From Icerya purchasi (Eukaryota; Arthropoda; Insecta; Hemiptera; Monophlebidae), in assembly GCA_039619475.1 (NCBI GenBank), contig CM077116.1, positions 173,009,863 through 173,073,862 on the forward strand: DNA of 64,000 nucleotides. The letters are read 5' to 3'. A model generated the notes under the pieces. It had not been told where the DNA came from and did no database searches. It was given only the letters and a program-made list of their open reading frames with translations. The position numbers and the translations under genes are program-made. Below, in pieces: positions 13,601 through 27,700 of this stretch (position 1 is the stretch's first letter; every line of letters starts with the position of its first letter).

Positions 13601-16600
13601 TAATACTTAGTTTATAGATTTACTTACTTTACACTTGTACTGTTTATTATTATTATTATTATTATTGATATAGATTGACTAATATTTCAACAAAATAGAT
13701 CGTTTTCAAATTCTCGTATATTTTAGCGTATTATTATATTGTGCTTAAAACGCTGCTTAGACTAATTCTGCGTTAACCTGTGATTGTTCAGATAAATAGA
13801 AAAATATCGATTACGTTTTGCTCATATACAGATGTATATTTTTACCGTCAAAAAAACAGTTTGCATATCTTGAAAAATTGCATTATTTTCACTTATCTCT
13901 ACGGGACACTGTTTAGAGACAATTTTCCGCTTAAGATTATACATTAGTATTTATTAAAAAAAAAAAATCAAGATGAATAAATAGTTTGTAATTAATTATT
14001 TAAATCATTTTTTAGACGAATATAATACAAGAAGAACATTTATCTCATGTCATACACTTTACTGATATTAAAGAAATTCATAATCGGCGGTACGAATTAA
14101 AGGAACGCGCACTAGAAATATTCTTAACCAACGGAAGATCATATCTCGTATCTTTTCACTCGCAAACAGTACGTAATTCTTATGATTATTATTTTTTTGT
14201 ATTGTATCATAAAAAAAAATTATATCTGATTTTAAAACGAATTAAAGTGATAAATTTAATAGATGTTGAAAGTATTTTAAAAAATCCATTAATCGAGTTT
14301 ACGTTTTATATATAAATTTATTACACTTATTTCAAACTTGTGTTAATTTGAATATGTAGTAGGTTTGATGATGGCCAGGAACTAGCGAAAATGTAACAAA
14401 ACTTCGATATAAAAATCCGTTAATTAAAAATTTTTCGCTTAAGCAGTGTTATTTACGTCAGTATAGAAAAACATTAAATTTACGCGTGCACTTAAATGTT
14501 TTCTTGGATAATTTCATTGTTATTTAAGATACAAAACTTAATTCTGTTGAAATTTTAACATTTATTTAGTCGTGAAAAGTAGCTCAAAGCATCAAATTTA
14601 TTTATGACTATTATTGTATTTGCAGTTACTTCGCTTCATGTACAACCGTACATTTAAGAGGGATTTTTAACGTTTTAAGATTGTTTTAATCTAACATAAA
14701 TTTGGGCATCAGACGTATATACATTAAAACGTATTTCATATGTCTCTGCTTTATCAGGTTGAGAAATATGTAGCAAAAATGAATAAAAACTTAAAGGTTT
14801 TTTTTTGGAGGTTGTTTTTAAGAGTTGTTTTTTTTTTTTGTATATAATTTTATTGTAGGTATTTTTATTTACATATTTTGTTTTTAATATTTTCTCTCCT
14901 TTGCAATATCTGTTAATTTTACTAATCTCGTACGCTTTATTCGCCCGTCACTGTTTTTTTTTCACATTCTTTAATTTTCTATCTTTTTTTTTTTTTTTTA
15001 AGTCGTAAAAATACTACTTTTCAAACGTTTTATGCTTATGAGCGTCAATGCTTATGTTAATTTGGCATATTAGATAAACTGAATAACATGGCACCGTTAT
15101 ATTCAAATATTCTCAATTTTGATAAATTGACTTTTCTATCGAACTAATAATTTTTAATATAACGGATCTCTTCTTTATACTAAATAGTAAGCACTCTTTT
15201 ACATTATTACATGTATTTATTTGACATAATTCTTATCATTTATTGTACAAAATATTTAATGTAAAATTTATTCCATTAATATAATAGTAGTTAAATGTAC
15301 ATTGTGCACTAGTTTTAATAAAATTTAAAATAAATAACAATAATATTAAAATTATATGTTTATTAATAAATAATCGAAATAAAATTAATTGAATCGGTTT
15401 TTAAATTAAGTTTTAGGTTGTGTTACAACATAAATTCGTTGATCATGTGATTTTCCCGTATAGTTTTTTTCGGTTGTTTCTAATCTAGGAAGAAATTTTT
15501 GAATATAACACATTTTGTATATTTATTAAAATAGTACGTATTTGAAAAATTGTGTTTTTTATCATTATTGTGAAAGACAAGGCATAGTTGTTCTATGCAT
15601 TATAAATATGCGCACGTCTGGTAATCTGACACTAAAGTCCCATTTCGCATTTCTCTCTCACTAATCTATGAAAAAAGCATTACTGATGTATGATTCGCTC
15701 GTTATGCACACATAATTTTACATTTCCCGACAATGGTATACATATACGTATATGTTTGTATGTATGTGAGTAAAACAAGAATTTAAAAAAATAAATAAAA
15801 ATAATAAAATAACAATTAAGCAGCAATTTACACTTGCTAGGTCGAGTGTCTGCAATAATTGGTAATGAATGGCTGAAAATTGGAATTAACGTTTGAGTTA
15901 CGTAAAGAAAAAATTAATAATTTTTACTATTCAGCTTATAGATAATTGTTAAATTTGTTTGCATCCATTAAATAACGATTTTATTTTTTTAAACGAATAA
16001 TTAAATAATTTTTATAAAACCGAATAATTTATGATTTTTGTATTTCGAATTTTCATTTGGGGTATAATTTGTAAGCATTAGAAAATGTTGATATATTCGC
16101 TTAAATTCGTTTGATTACGTTTAGTTTTGTTTATATAAATTACATTTTATCGTTTGAAATTATTGTTTTGATATTTTTGTTGGTAAAAATTGAATTACAA
16201 ATATATATATATATGTGACGGCGAACGAGAAAAGGGACCTAGCGACCAAAAAATGAGTTTTGAGTTTAAAATGGTACCTTACAGAGAATTTGTCGAGGAA
16301 TCCAATGAAAAAAGTCTGAAGTTTCTAGCTATTTCCAAAAGTCATCTTTTCAAGCTTTAAAGTTTGATGTTACACTTAAGTTTTTACGGATTCGACCTTC
16401 GTGAAAATACAATCTTTGATCATAAATATGCCGATAGAGTATCAATGTTTTGTGGATTGTATGATGAAAAAAGGCCGAGGAATCGAATGGAACAAGTCCC
16501 AATTTGCTATAACGCTTTTGAACGGCCCTTTCGGACTTTTGACATACCTAACAGAAGAGATTTCGAGCTGAATATGCTATCAGTCTTGAAATTGCTCTAC

Positions 16601-19600
16601 TGAAAAATTTTGTTTTGGTTACTAGGTCCTTTTTCTTTTTTGCCATCACACACACATATACATATATGTATATATATATATGACAAAGATGAAAAATTAA
16701 ATGTTTTTATTCGCTATTTTGCTTTTACTATAATAAGTGGCTAATTATTAAAAGAATATTCTTGTCATATTCGACTCTTGAATTTAAAATTACCTTGTAC
16801 TAATGCGTAACTTGCACGGCATTCCATTTAGGAAAGAGATGATTTTGTAACCGTTCTGAACAGATGTTCGTTGCCCAATTGTGTAACCAATGACGCACTG
16901 ATCAGTGATACAGTTGAAATTTGGCGATCTGGTCATATTTCCAACTGGGAATATTTAAAAGTGTTGAATAAAATGGCTGGTCGTTCTTATAATGACCTAA
17001 TGCAGTATCCAGTTATGCCATTTATTTTGGCTGATTATTCTAGTCCAACGTTAGATTTAGCTAACAGCGCAATATACCGGTACGTAATGCAATGTGTAAA
17101 AGCTATATTATTCAAACCGTAAATTACAAACATATAACCTTCATTATATGAAATCACTCAATTCACAAAGCTAGAATTGCTCAGAAAAGTTCAAGTATTT
17201 TTTTTTTTTTAAAGTAAATATGATATATTTTTGATAGATTTAAAATAATACCCGTTATTTTCATGAAGTTTAAATCTAAAATTGTTAGCAGTGTTACTAT
17301 ATTGTTTTTATAAATTTAATGATGACTAAATTGGAGTCTACTAGTAATGAAAATCTATATTTACAGAATATTTTACGCGTTGGACTTTTATAATCATTTT
17401 CAAATCGTATACTTTGAATGGGTATAAAATGTTAACAATTGCAAAGCTGTAACTAACAGAAAACTATTGATTTGATCTAGAGGTCAAGTCAACATCCATA
17501 TACACGGGATCTATGAATTATGTAACCGTTTAATAATATTTGATGCTCTAGAAACTTCATAGAATAGAAGTTTATTTCTCGTATTTTTTTATTAATTTTT
17601 TGTCACACGCATAATACAGTCGTATAAATTAAAAATTAAAATTTTTGTATTTAGTTTAATTGCAAGTCTCAATCGTATGTATTATTATGATCATCAATTG
17701 ATTTTCTGCCGTACAACGATACTGTGATTGACTTTTCTAGCTAAACTTATTTTCGATTTAATTTGTATTATTTGGTTATTAGGATGTTTTCTTTTTCTTT
17801 TTACTTTATAATCGTGTATAGCAAACATTTTATTCTCATATTAGGGATTTGTCGAAACCAATGGCTGTGCAAGATAAAAAGAAAGAAGCATATTTCATAA
17901 ATCATTATAATGTAAGTATATTTGTTTTGTTCTTACATAATTTTTCAAAATAACAACTCTTTTCCTGAATTTTTTGTAGCGTTGATTTAAAACTATACAA
18001 ATTTTTAAATTTACAAATATTTCCAGTCTAACGATTTTATTTTACTTTTAAATTTTTAGTTTATCTGGAATTTATCCAGTTTTTATAAAATGCATCGATT
18101 AATACTTTCAAGCCACTTTATACTAACGAAGAGCAGTAGTGATATAATCAATTATTTAGAACTAAACAGAATATTTTTTAAAAAAATGTCAATTTTTAAT
18201 ATTAAAAACTTTGTGTAATGTACAGAATATATAGGAACAGTTAAAAGCTAAGTCCCAAAACTTTGACAAAAATTGTAATATATAAAGCTGCAAACGCAAC
18301 AGATCTTTATTACAGGTACTTCAATATATTTTTAAGGCTATTTTTCGTCGCTATTCCGTATAATAAGATTATATATTGTGACGTATATAATCATTTTTAA
18401 CCTTCAAATGATGCCACCAAAAACATTGACCACCGATGATGGTTGTTTAAAATTTTTTTTTCTCATATTAATATATTATCGTCGCGGAAAGTTATTTTTC
18501 TGTGTTTGTTTTTATTTACATTAGTTCTAATATAAAATTAATTATTAAAATTACGCATCTTCTGTTCAATAGAATGTTGTTTCTTTCTTTTCTTGATCCA
18601 TTTTTTCCCTGTACATCATTTTTGTTTTTGTGCAATATGAACTCACTGGTTTTATACGAGTTCATTTAAATCCTTCTGGACTTTTTTAAACTAATTCCAC
18701 ATCATTTCTTCTTTATTTTTTTTTATGTTTCTATTAAGAAAAATATTATTAAACGTGTTTCCCTAGTTGTATTGAAGTTGCCTCAAGTTTCCCTAAAATA
18801 TGCTCCTTTTCTTCATTACGTTGATTAGCTTCTCTGTATATTTATATATTTTTGTGCTGTTTTTTTTCCTATACTTATCATTTTCCTTAAACGGCTTAAA
18901 ATTTTACTTCAAATTTTCCGATTAATTTCTGTTCACCATGGAAAATTGCCGTATGCAATAGTTCTGGTTCGATATCTATCCTCATTTCTTCAAGCTCAGT
19001 TGGTAGAAGGGCAATCAGGCAAAATTTCTGGAAAAAGTGTAAACGAAACCATTTCAAATCTAATAACCATATGCTGGACAGTATGAAATAAATTTAATAA
19101 ATGTACATCAGGTCGTATCTAACCAACTAATGTAGTTGACTTTATGAAAAATTTTATTTTCCAAAAAAAAAAAAAAACCTTTCAGAACCACTATTGCTAT
19201 CGCGATCTTGGTCCTTTTCGAAGTATGTAGCACCGTGATTAACATATTGACGCATTTTTCTTTTTTATTTCATCATTATTGTCTTTTCACAGGCATCTTG
19301 TGATAGGTTCTTGAAAAATTTAGACGCGGCATTTATGCATCTAGGTCCAACTCGAATCTTTAGATCTCGTAACACCTTTTTTCAGCGACGAAAAGAGCTA
19401 CTTGCCGCAATTAATTGCCTGATACACAACCTATATTTGTACAGCTAAAAAAAAAGTACGAATAGGTTGCCCATCAACCGAATGGTTGAGGAGATAATGA
19501 TGATGACATTATATGTAAAAACGAAATTTAATCGACAGTTTAAAAAAGTGCAATAATACTGAATTATTTATGCCCGTAGATTTAATTAATTTTTCCGAGT

Positions 19601-21764
19601 TCAATATGGAGATATTTTTCCTATTTATACATCTTTAGTAAAAATAGTTGTAATGAAAAAAAGAAAAAATTACAGCAAAATAGACAATTTAAAATCTCAG
19701 TGAACTCAAAAATTGTTATAGTTTATTGAGAACACGTCATGAAAAAAATAACCACTAATGTAAGTTGAACAGTATTCTCAAAAATTAAGAAATTGGCATT
19801 AATATATGTATGGTGAAGAAGGATTGTATATAAAAACTGATATTGGCAGAATATTATACAATAATTTAATTTTCATCAATTGCTTCACAAATATTATAAA
19901 TATTTTCGTACGAATTTCTTCATTTATTTTTTACTGCTTCTAATAAATTTCTTTGTTTTCCAGTATTTAAAGTCGGAGAATACGTCCAGTGCAAATATAG
20001 CTAGTTTGCATAATCAACCGTATCACTATGCGTCACACTACAGTAATTCAGGAACAGTATTGCATTTTCTAGTCCGATTACCACCATACACGCAACTATT
20101 CTTGAAATATCAGGTAAGAGATTTTAAAGAGCCGATTTTTTCTGAAACAAAAAACACTTAGAAAATAAACTAATAACATTTTTATTTAAACAGCTTATTA
20201 GCTGTAGAACTTGAAAAATTAATTAATTTTCAGCTATCGTTATCACAAGTTTTACTCATTATTTTATTAAAACTATTCTGGGTGATATATAGCAAACTTT
20301 TTCTATATATATATATATATATTTTATTATTTTTTTTCTTCTAAAAATGCATTCTACTTCGAAATAGATAGGAAGAGTTTTTAACAGTTAACCGCTAGCG
20401 TTATCAATAGAGATAAGCGCACGGACCGTAAACACTATATCAAACAACTGTATGCCATGTTTATTCATCAGGGCGGTCATTTAAAACACGATAATTACTG
20501 AAATGTTACGATTGCACAGAGATGTGGGTACTGACAGGGCAGAATAATCTGCGAATTAGCAAGATAAATCACTTGATGATTTATTGAATAAAGGGCGGCA
20601 TATAAAGCTGAGAGTTAAAAAGGATTAGGGGGTATTCTGGTTCGGGATTTTGAATTTTTTTTTTTTTTTTTCGATTCTTAAAGGCCTTTAAGAATATATC
20701 CCTGAGAGAAAATATTAATGTTCCAATAATTTACAGAGTTATAGCTATTTTAGGGGCACAGTAGCTAAGCCCATCACGTCGGACCAAATCGGACAATAGA
20801 CGATATAGAAATACCCGAATAATCATTTTTGGTATGAATACATTATATAGATGTATGAATATAGGCAATCTCAAACACTTAAAAATCGATTAACCGAAAG
20901 TCATAGTAACGTATTTTTTTGAAAACGTTTTTGTATTCGGTGTTCAGTTCAGCTCATTTCAGCTTCAATCTTCAAGAAACGTATACGTACTGGGAAATAA
21001 ATCATATTGAGTGTTAATTTTAATTTTTGCGTGTAAAATGGATAAAAAAAAGTGTAATCGATAAAAAAAAAAAAAAAAAAAAAAAAAAAAGAAGAAGATT
21101 TAGAAGCAATTATACTGTCGAAGAGGTCACAAGTTTTACTAGTGCATCAGCAGCAAAATTAAGAAGAACTTTTTACAACACTGAAAATTTATATTTTAAA
21201 GTCGAAGGAGGTACACTTTATGGAATCACCGATTAACAAAATGCAAGTATGACTTGGACTGCTGCAGTTGTCTGAAACTTGCTGAAAACTTTAAACGCGT
21301 TTTTCTCAAAACTATTTTTTTCAAACTGGTTGACATGATACCTCAAGTACTATTTAACCAATTTACTTCAAATTTTGTACCAACCTTTAATATATAACCT
21401 TCTGTCATCCCTACCACTTTTGTATCGATTTTTTTTTTTTTTTACTATTTAAAAAAATTAAAATTATGTAAAAAAAGATCGAAAAACGTATTTTTTTTTC
21501 GGTAGCATCCATTTTTCGAAAAAAATTCAGTTTTCTCTCGGGTGGAGCTACAACGAAATTCTTACTAATTAAGATTTTTTTTTTTAATCATGTTTCAAAC
21601 GACCAGAAAGTCTGCAATCGTGTCAGCCAGAACACTCCTTTTTTTTTTACCCCCAACTTTAACAATTTATTACGTTTTAAATTTTGATTTGTTTTCTTCA
21701 AAAATTTTTTTATATATTTTTAATATATCAATAAAATATCTTATAAAAAAATAATCAGCAAAAA

Positions 21765-21795
<31 letters not shown>

Positions 21796-24700
21796 TATAT
21801 ATATATATCAAACTTGACAAAACACCCAAAATTTACCCCTCTAGACCAGAATACCCGTTTAACATCACGCGCAAACAAAACCCAACGGATCAAATAATTA
21901 AAACCAATTCTTAAGGAGCGATCAGTTGATTGGATTTACCAAAACTGAACTTTACAGAAAGATGGTGTTTCTCCTTTGCAATATTGGAAAGCTACCCGAC
22001 GACTCAAACATGCATTCAACAAATTCGTTTTATAAATGGTCGCTGGAGATGTTCTGAGAAAGGAAATGCCGAGTTATTTGCTGAATACCTACCACATGAT
22101 ATGCAGTCGGACTTCATTTCTGATAAACACCATTAGCCTAATCAGGTACTTTCCTTTATTATGGCGACTGAAATAGCACAAGAAATTCATCGAAACGGAA
22201 AAAGAATATCTGGAACTCACCATATCTCTCCTGCAGTGCTTTAGAATCTATCATGTGTGTCGTTCTTTTAACATATATCTTCAGTGGTCGTTAGCGTCTC
22301 AAACATGTATCTAGCCATTTTAAAACTGCTAAGACAATCAAGCTGAACAAAAAAAAAAAATTAGCCTTAATCGAGGTGATATCATACAGACCAATTTCAC
22401 TCTTGTCGAGTATGTCAAAGCTTTTTGAATAATTAATGCTAAAACTCTTAAAACCACTGATTGCTATCCCAAATTATCAGTTCGGTTTTCGAAACGAACA
22501 TTCGACAATTGACTAGGTCCACTGGATAATATCAGAAAGCAATCCAGTCCGCGGCGTATGCGCACTAGACCAAGTTTATTTCCTTGTGCCATAGTAGTAC
22601 CAGGCAATACGAACGAAATTCTACTTTATCACGATTTACAAATCGAGTTTTTCCACAACGTCATTCGTACTGTCGTAGCTAAACATGAAGACCGTCTGTA
22701 TGGGCACATAAACGTAGAAACAGTAAGTATTCTCTTAACACCGGCTAAAATCTTCGACAACTCAAGCGGTTAAAACCCCAACAACACCTTTGAATTCCTT
22801 ATAATATTTTATCGATTAATTTTTTATAGTTATACCGTTTATATTCCAGCTTTAACTATAATACAGTGTGCCAGTTCTGTCGAGTTTGATTATTTCAAGT
22901 TAATTAAGATTCGAAAAATGAAGAAATAACAGATTTTAATGGCTTTCATTAAAATAATGAAATCTAAATTTAGTCGTCTGTGAATAACTGGTGCCCGAAA
23001 GTTTGTTATTTTTCAAACTGGTCGTTTTATAATAACCGAAACCCGATCACTTTTCCGATCGTGAGCTTTTTTTGAACTTTGAATTTAACATAAATATAAA
23101 GAAAGGGTATTTAATTAACGCTATTACGGATTATATAATAAAATCAGGTTGCATCGTTTATGAATATCGTATTTTCTCTTCATTAGGATGACAATTTCGA
23201 TTTACCAGATAGAACATTTCATTCGCTGGAGACCACATGGCGTTTAACATCGTCCGATTCCACATCTGACGTTAAGGAATTGATACCAGAATTTTTTTAT
23301 TTACCCGAGTTTTTAATAAATTCACAAGGTTTTAATTTCGGCGTAAGACAGAACGGCATGCCCGTTGATGATGTACAACTTCCGCCTTGGGCTAAAGGCG
23401 ACGCTCGCATATTTGTTTTAGTGCACAGGTATTGCAGTCTGGTTGTTATTATTAATTATGTTTTTTACAGTATTGTTTAACGGAAAAATTGCAATGTATT
23501 TTCGCAAATTCACAATCCTGGATAACATGCAGCCTTTCGATGTTTTCAACCGCGGTCCGTACTTATATTCTGTTAAATAATTACAAAGATATAGAACTAT
23601 TCGAAATAAGTATCATAAATAATTTGTAATACACCGAACAAAAAAAAAAAAAATCTTTAATACATTTCAGTATCAAAATATTTTTTGAATTACCCCTGGA
23701 TAAAATAAAATGGTATTATCGCTGATTGACAGGGAAATAATAATAAAAGAGTTAACGATAAAATTATTAATTGAAAATAAATATAAAAAAAAAATAACGT
23801 TGAATAACGTTTCGCTGATTATATTTTATCTATAATGCTTAATTTGTGACAAGTATCTTATATTGGGCTTCCAAATATAGATCAGCAATACAAAGAAGCA
23901 CATACGTATGTGTGTGACCGCCTTCAAATGATCCAGAATCTCGTGTGCGCTATCTTTACTGGGGGAAAAAATCATGATCTCGGCTAAACCGATAATTTTT
24001 AGTATATTATTTGTTTTTATAGGCAGCGTGGTAGTCTAGTGGTTAAGGTGCTTGGCTACCAAGTCAGAGGTCACGGTTTCGAGACTTGTCTCGTCCCGGA
24101 TCCAAATCGCTTCCAAGCCTACCCAGCCTGAAATATTTGGGTACCAGAGAAATCTGAGGAAGTAAAGGCGGCCGAGAGAAAGGAACTGACCCCCCTACTC
24201 TCATTAGTTACCGTTGGGCTTAGTACATTGTGAACCTTAACTTCACAATCCCAACGCCCTATCAAGGGTATGGAACTCACTTTACTTTTTACTATTTGTT
24301 TTTATTGCTTACATTTCTTTTTCCATTTTGTTAAATACGTACTTTTTAGTAATAACTTCATTAATTCGAATTATTTTTACGCCTGATGTAGTGAATTAAC
24401 CAGTAAATGCAGTCGGCAACTATAGTTCTCACCTGATATTTTTCGCTTCGCAAGCAATATGCGTTGTCGCGATAGCCTAGTCGTTAACGCATTTGACTCC
24501 CATCGCGGAAGTTTTGAATTCGATCCCAAGCGACTACAGAAATTATTACAAAAAATTAAATTAAATAACCGGTAATATTCAGGTGGAAGGTAACTGCAAG
24601 CATACGTACCGCTATATGCGCTCTAGTTGGTGTATAGTAGGCAAACACATATAGGACTGCATGTAGTCTAGCGTTGTATATAACAACTGCCATGACTCAT

Positions 24701-27700
24701 AACATTACCTGTATCCGTACAACTTGAACGTACGAATGAATAATCGCCTACGCTTATAATTGAGTACGGCGCTACAAAGCAGAAGAAACTATATGCAGTT
24801 ACTTTCCCACCTCTAGCGGTAATGGAAAATATGGTTCTCACCGCGCATAAATATATGAATAAATATAATTTAGAAAACATAGACTAGGTAATAGTTTTAA
24901 GAAACTGGACCTTAAAATACATTTTAATATAATTTTTAATTTTTTCCAGAAAAATTAAAAAAAAATTAAATTGTGCGAACGAAAAGGTTAAGCCAGTAAA
25001 ATATTTAACGAATTTAAATACAAGAGAAGGTCCGTATGTAATATCTATCTAAGCAAATATTCACTAAACGGAATATTTTAGCTTCTGTAGCGATATAGTG
25101 AGTTCGATTTAAGCAATGCTACTTAGAAAAAAATATTCCTGACGTAAAAACGTAAAGTTAATTTACAGTGGGACAATATTTTTCACATTATAAATAAACA
25201 GAAAAATTGCTAAATTTGGCATTATTTCAGATTTTACGGTGATATCCTTCGAACAAAATTATACTCTAGATTTAAGTTCGCGAAAATCAAGTTTTTTTTT
25301 TTTTGTTTTTTGATTTTCCCTTAATTTTTATAAAAAGATGCTTAAGTCAGTAAGTATAATGTGCAGCAGTAAATGAAGATTTTTTATCGATTTCAATCTA
25401 GGTACTTATATATAATTTTTATGAATTTTAAGGTGTAAATATAATTTATCATGAAAGGAGTGATTGCTTTTGATTTTAATCTAAGCGCTTTTTATCTGTG
25501 TTGCGTTAGGCAACTGTTAGAATCGGATTATGTGCGTGAAAATTTGCCGCACTGGATAGATCTAGTGTTCGGCTATAAACAGACCGGTACACCTGCAGTT
25601 GATGCAATAAATGTTTTCCATCCAGCTACATACTACGGTTTTGATGCTGACTCGATCACGGATGAGTTGGAAAAGAATGCCTGGGAAACGATGGTTCGTA
25701 CCTACGGTCAAACACCTCGTCAATTATTTAAGGCTCCTCATCCTATGGAATTGCAGAATTTATTTCCTAATCCGACAGATATTCCAGTTGTCGATGGTGA
25801 GTGTAGTGTGCAACATTTACCGCATAAATCTGCCTATACTTATATTATGGAAAATTTTTCTAAATATTTTGGTTTATCGTGATATCCTTATAGTTTTAAA
25901 TGATTCTGTATAATTAGTAAAAGGGTAGAAAGGGTTATTTTGTAGTACCTTAAATGTGTAATAGTAGTTTAAAGTTACAAAGACCATGTGAAATTATATG
26001 TATTTTAAAAAAAAATATATATGTATATATATATATATATATATATTAGTAATCTGATTTAAACAAAGTTGTAACCTATTGCATTTCAATGAAAATATGT
26101 GTATATTTTTTAGTTGATACTTGTATTAAAATTTAAAACAATCATCTTTTTTTCTTTCTTTATTTTTACATATATATATTAAAAATATTTGTATATATAG
26201 AAGAGAAAACAATTATTTTTTTTAAAAACTCGCACGATACTTATTAGTTCCTCGCCGGGTGTGTGCTTATCAGAAATTACTGCTGCTTTCTGTCGACAAA
26301 TTCCATAATGTATATCAGAGATTTAGATGTATTCGTAAGAATAAAGTTTAACTTTACGAAACAGGAGTTATCTATATTTATTGATATTACGTAAAAGTTA
26401 ATGAATAAGCGTTAAAGTTTAAATCATCAGCTACGGTAGAAAAAAGAAAATTCCGAGAAAACTTTATTCGATCTGTGTTCAAAAAGACGAAGTACTCCGC
26501 GCCTGAATCTTGCATGGACAGCACTTCTTCAACCGTTACTGATTTATTCTTTATCTTTATTTGCTTTTCTATAGAAGTGTTTGGTGGTAGATTGTTATGT
26601 TGAGGCTTATTTTTTTTTTTTTTTTTTTGAAGTAGCCGGTCCTGCAGTCGACATATTTTCATATGTTTATCTTTATAACGGTTTTTTATTTAAAGTAAAT
26701 TAAAGTACATATGTAATACAAACGAGACTCATACGTATAAGAACAACCGGCATACATAATGACGAGAGGAAAATACTGAAAAAGCTTAGCTGTTTTCCTG
26801 ATGAGCGGTAAACGAGATGATTGTCATTACCAAATGCAAAATAAAAATATTTCTTTTCCAATATAGACGCTTTATCGTGTACTTGTAGCTAAAATTTTAT
26901 GCGAGCATGCATAACTTTATAACGGTACGATGAAATATGTCGTAGGTATTAAAGGCATAAAATGGGGTAAATACGTTGGTTCGCCGTCCGAAGATGCTCC
27001 GACTGTCATATGGAGTAGCTCGCAGAACAATGTAGTCGTTTCGTTTGTTCCACTGGTCACCAATGATGTTTTCGGTTTACCGGCATACACTAGTTTACTT
27101 ATGACTTACAATAAGGTAAAAAAGGAATAGATTAATTATATATTACGTAATTTAATAGTACTGATGTTAGGAAAATTAATAAAATTGGATTTCAATTATT
27201 ATTATTAATTGAAATTCAACGATAGATTTTAAAAATATTAATTTATTATTGCCGATATTTTTTTTTTTTTTTGTACTTTTATAATTAATATAAAAGTAAC
27301 AGAAAGGGATAATTTCATAGAAACGAGGAAGTCGTTAAACAAGTGGAAAATTATACTACTCGATTCCGACAAAAACTCACAATTCCTGCTCTTTCCAAAA
27401 AGAGAGAATTGATGTGGGACGTAAACTGTTCCTGTTAAAAAAGAAGTCAAATATCTTGAATCATCACGTTGACTTTACAGTGCTCCATTGAAGTCTTATT
27501 ATCACTTAATAATATAATTTACCGATATAGGAGATAAATTACTTCTTTTAATGAACATATTGTTATGCAAGTTAGTATTTCGCGCGGTCTGTTGTCCAAA
27601 AGCCGACAACGATCCTAGAATAGATGTCGCGTAATTATTCCAGGTGTTTTTCATTTATTAATATAAATTATTGTATAGTTAAGATACGATTTATGGGCGA

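Noticed and set aside
21027..21236. 69-codon + frame
   Set aside because: It crosses a 27-nt A run that encodes lysines. No transposase signature is present.
24022..24095. tRNA-like sequence
   Set aside because: It has A and B boxes but no full cloverleaf or acceptor stem, and it runs into a SINE body. The same holds for the heads at 2189, 24473 and 45978.
25611..25913. 100-codon + frame
   Set aside because: An out-of-frame shadow of LYST exon m.
26387..26662. 91-codon - frame with VEEV motif
   Set aside because: Half comes from a T/A tract. A faint likeness to the frame at 21027-21236 (both have a K run and VEEV) is too weak to call a repeat family.
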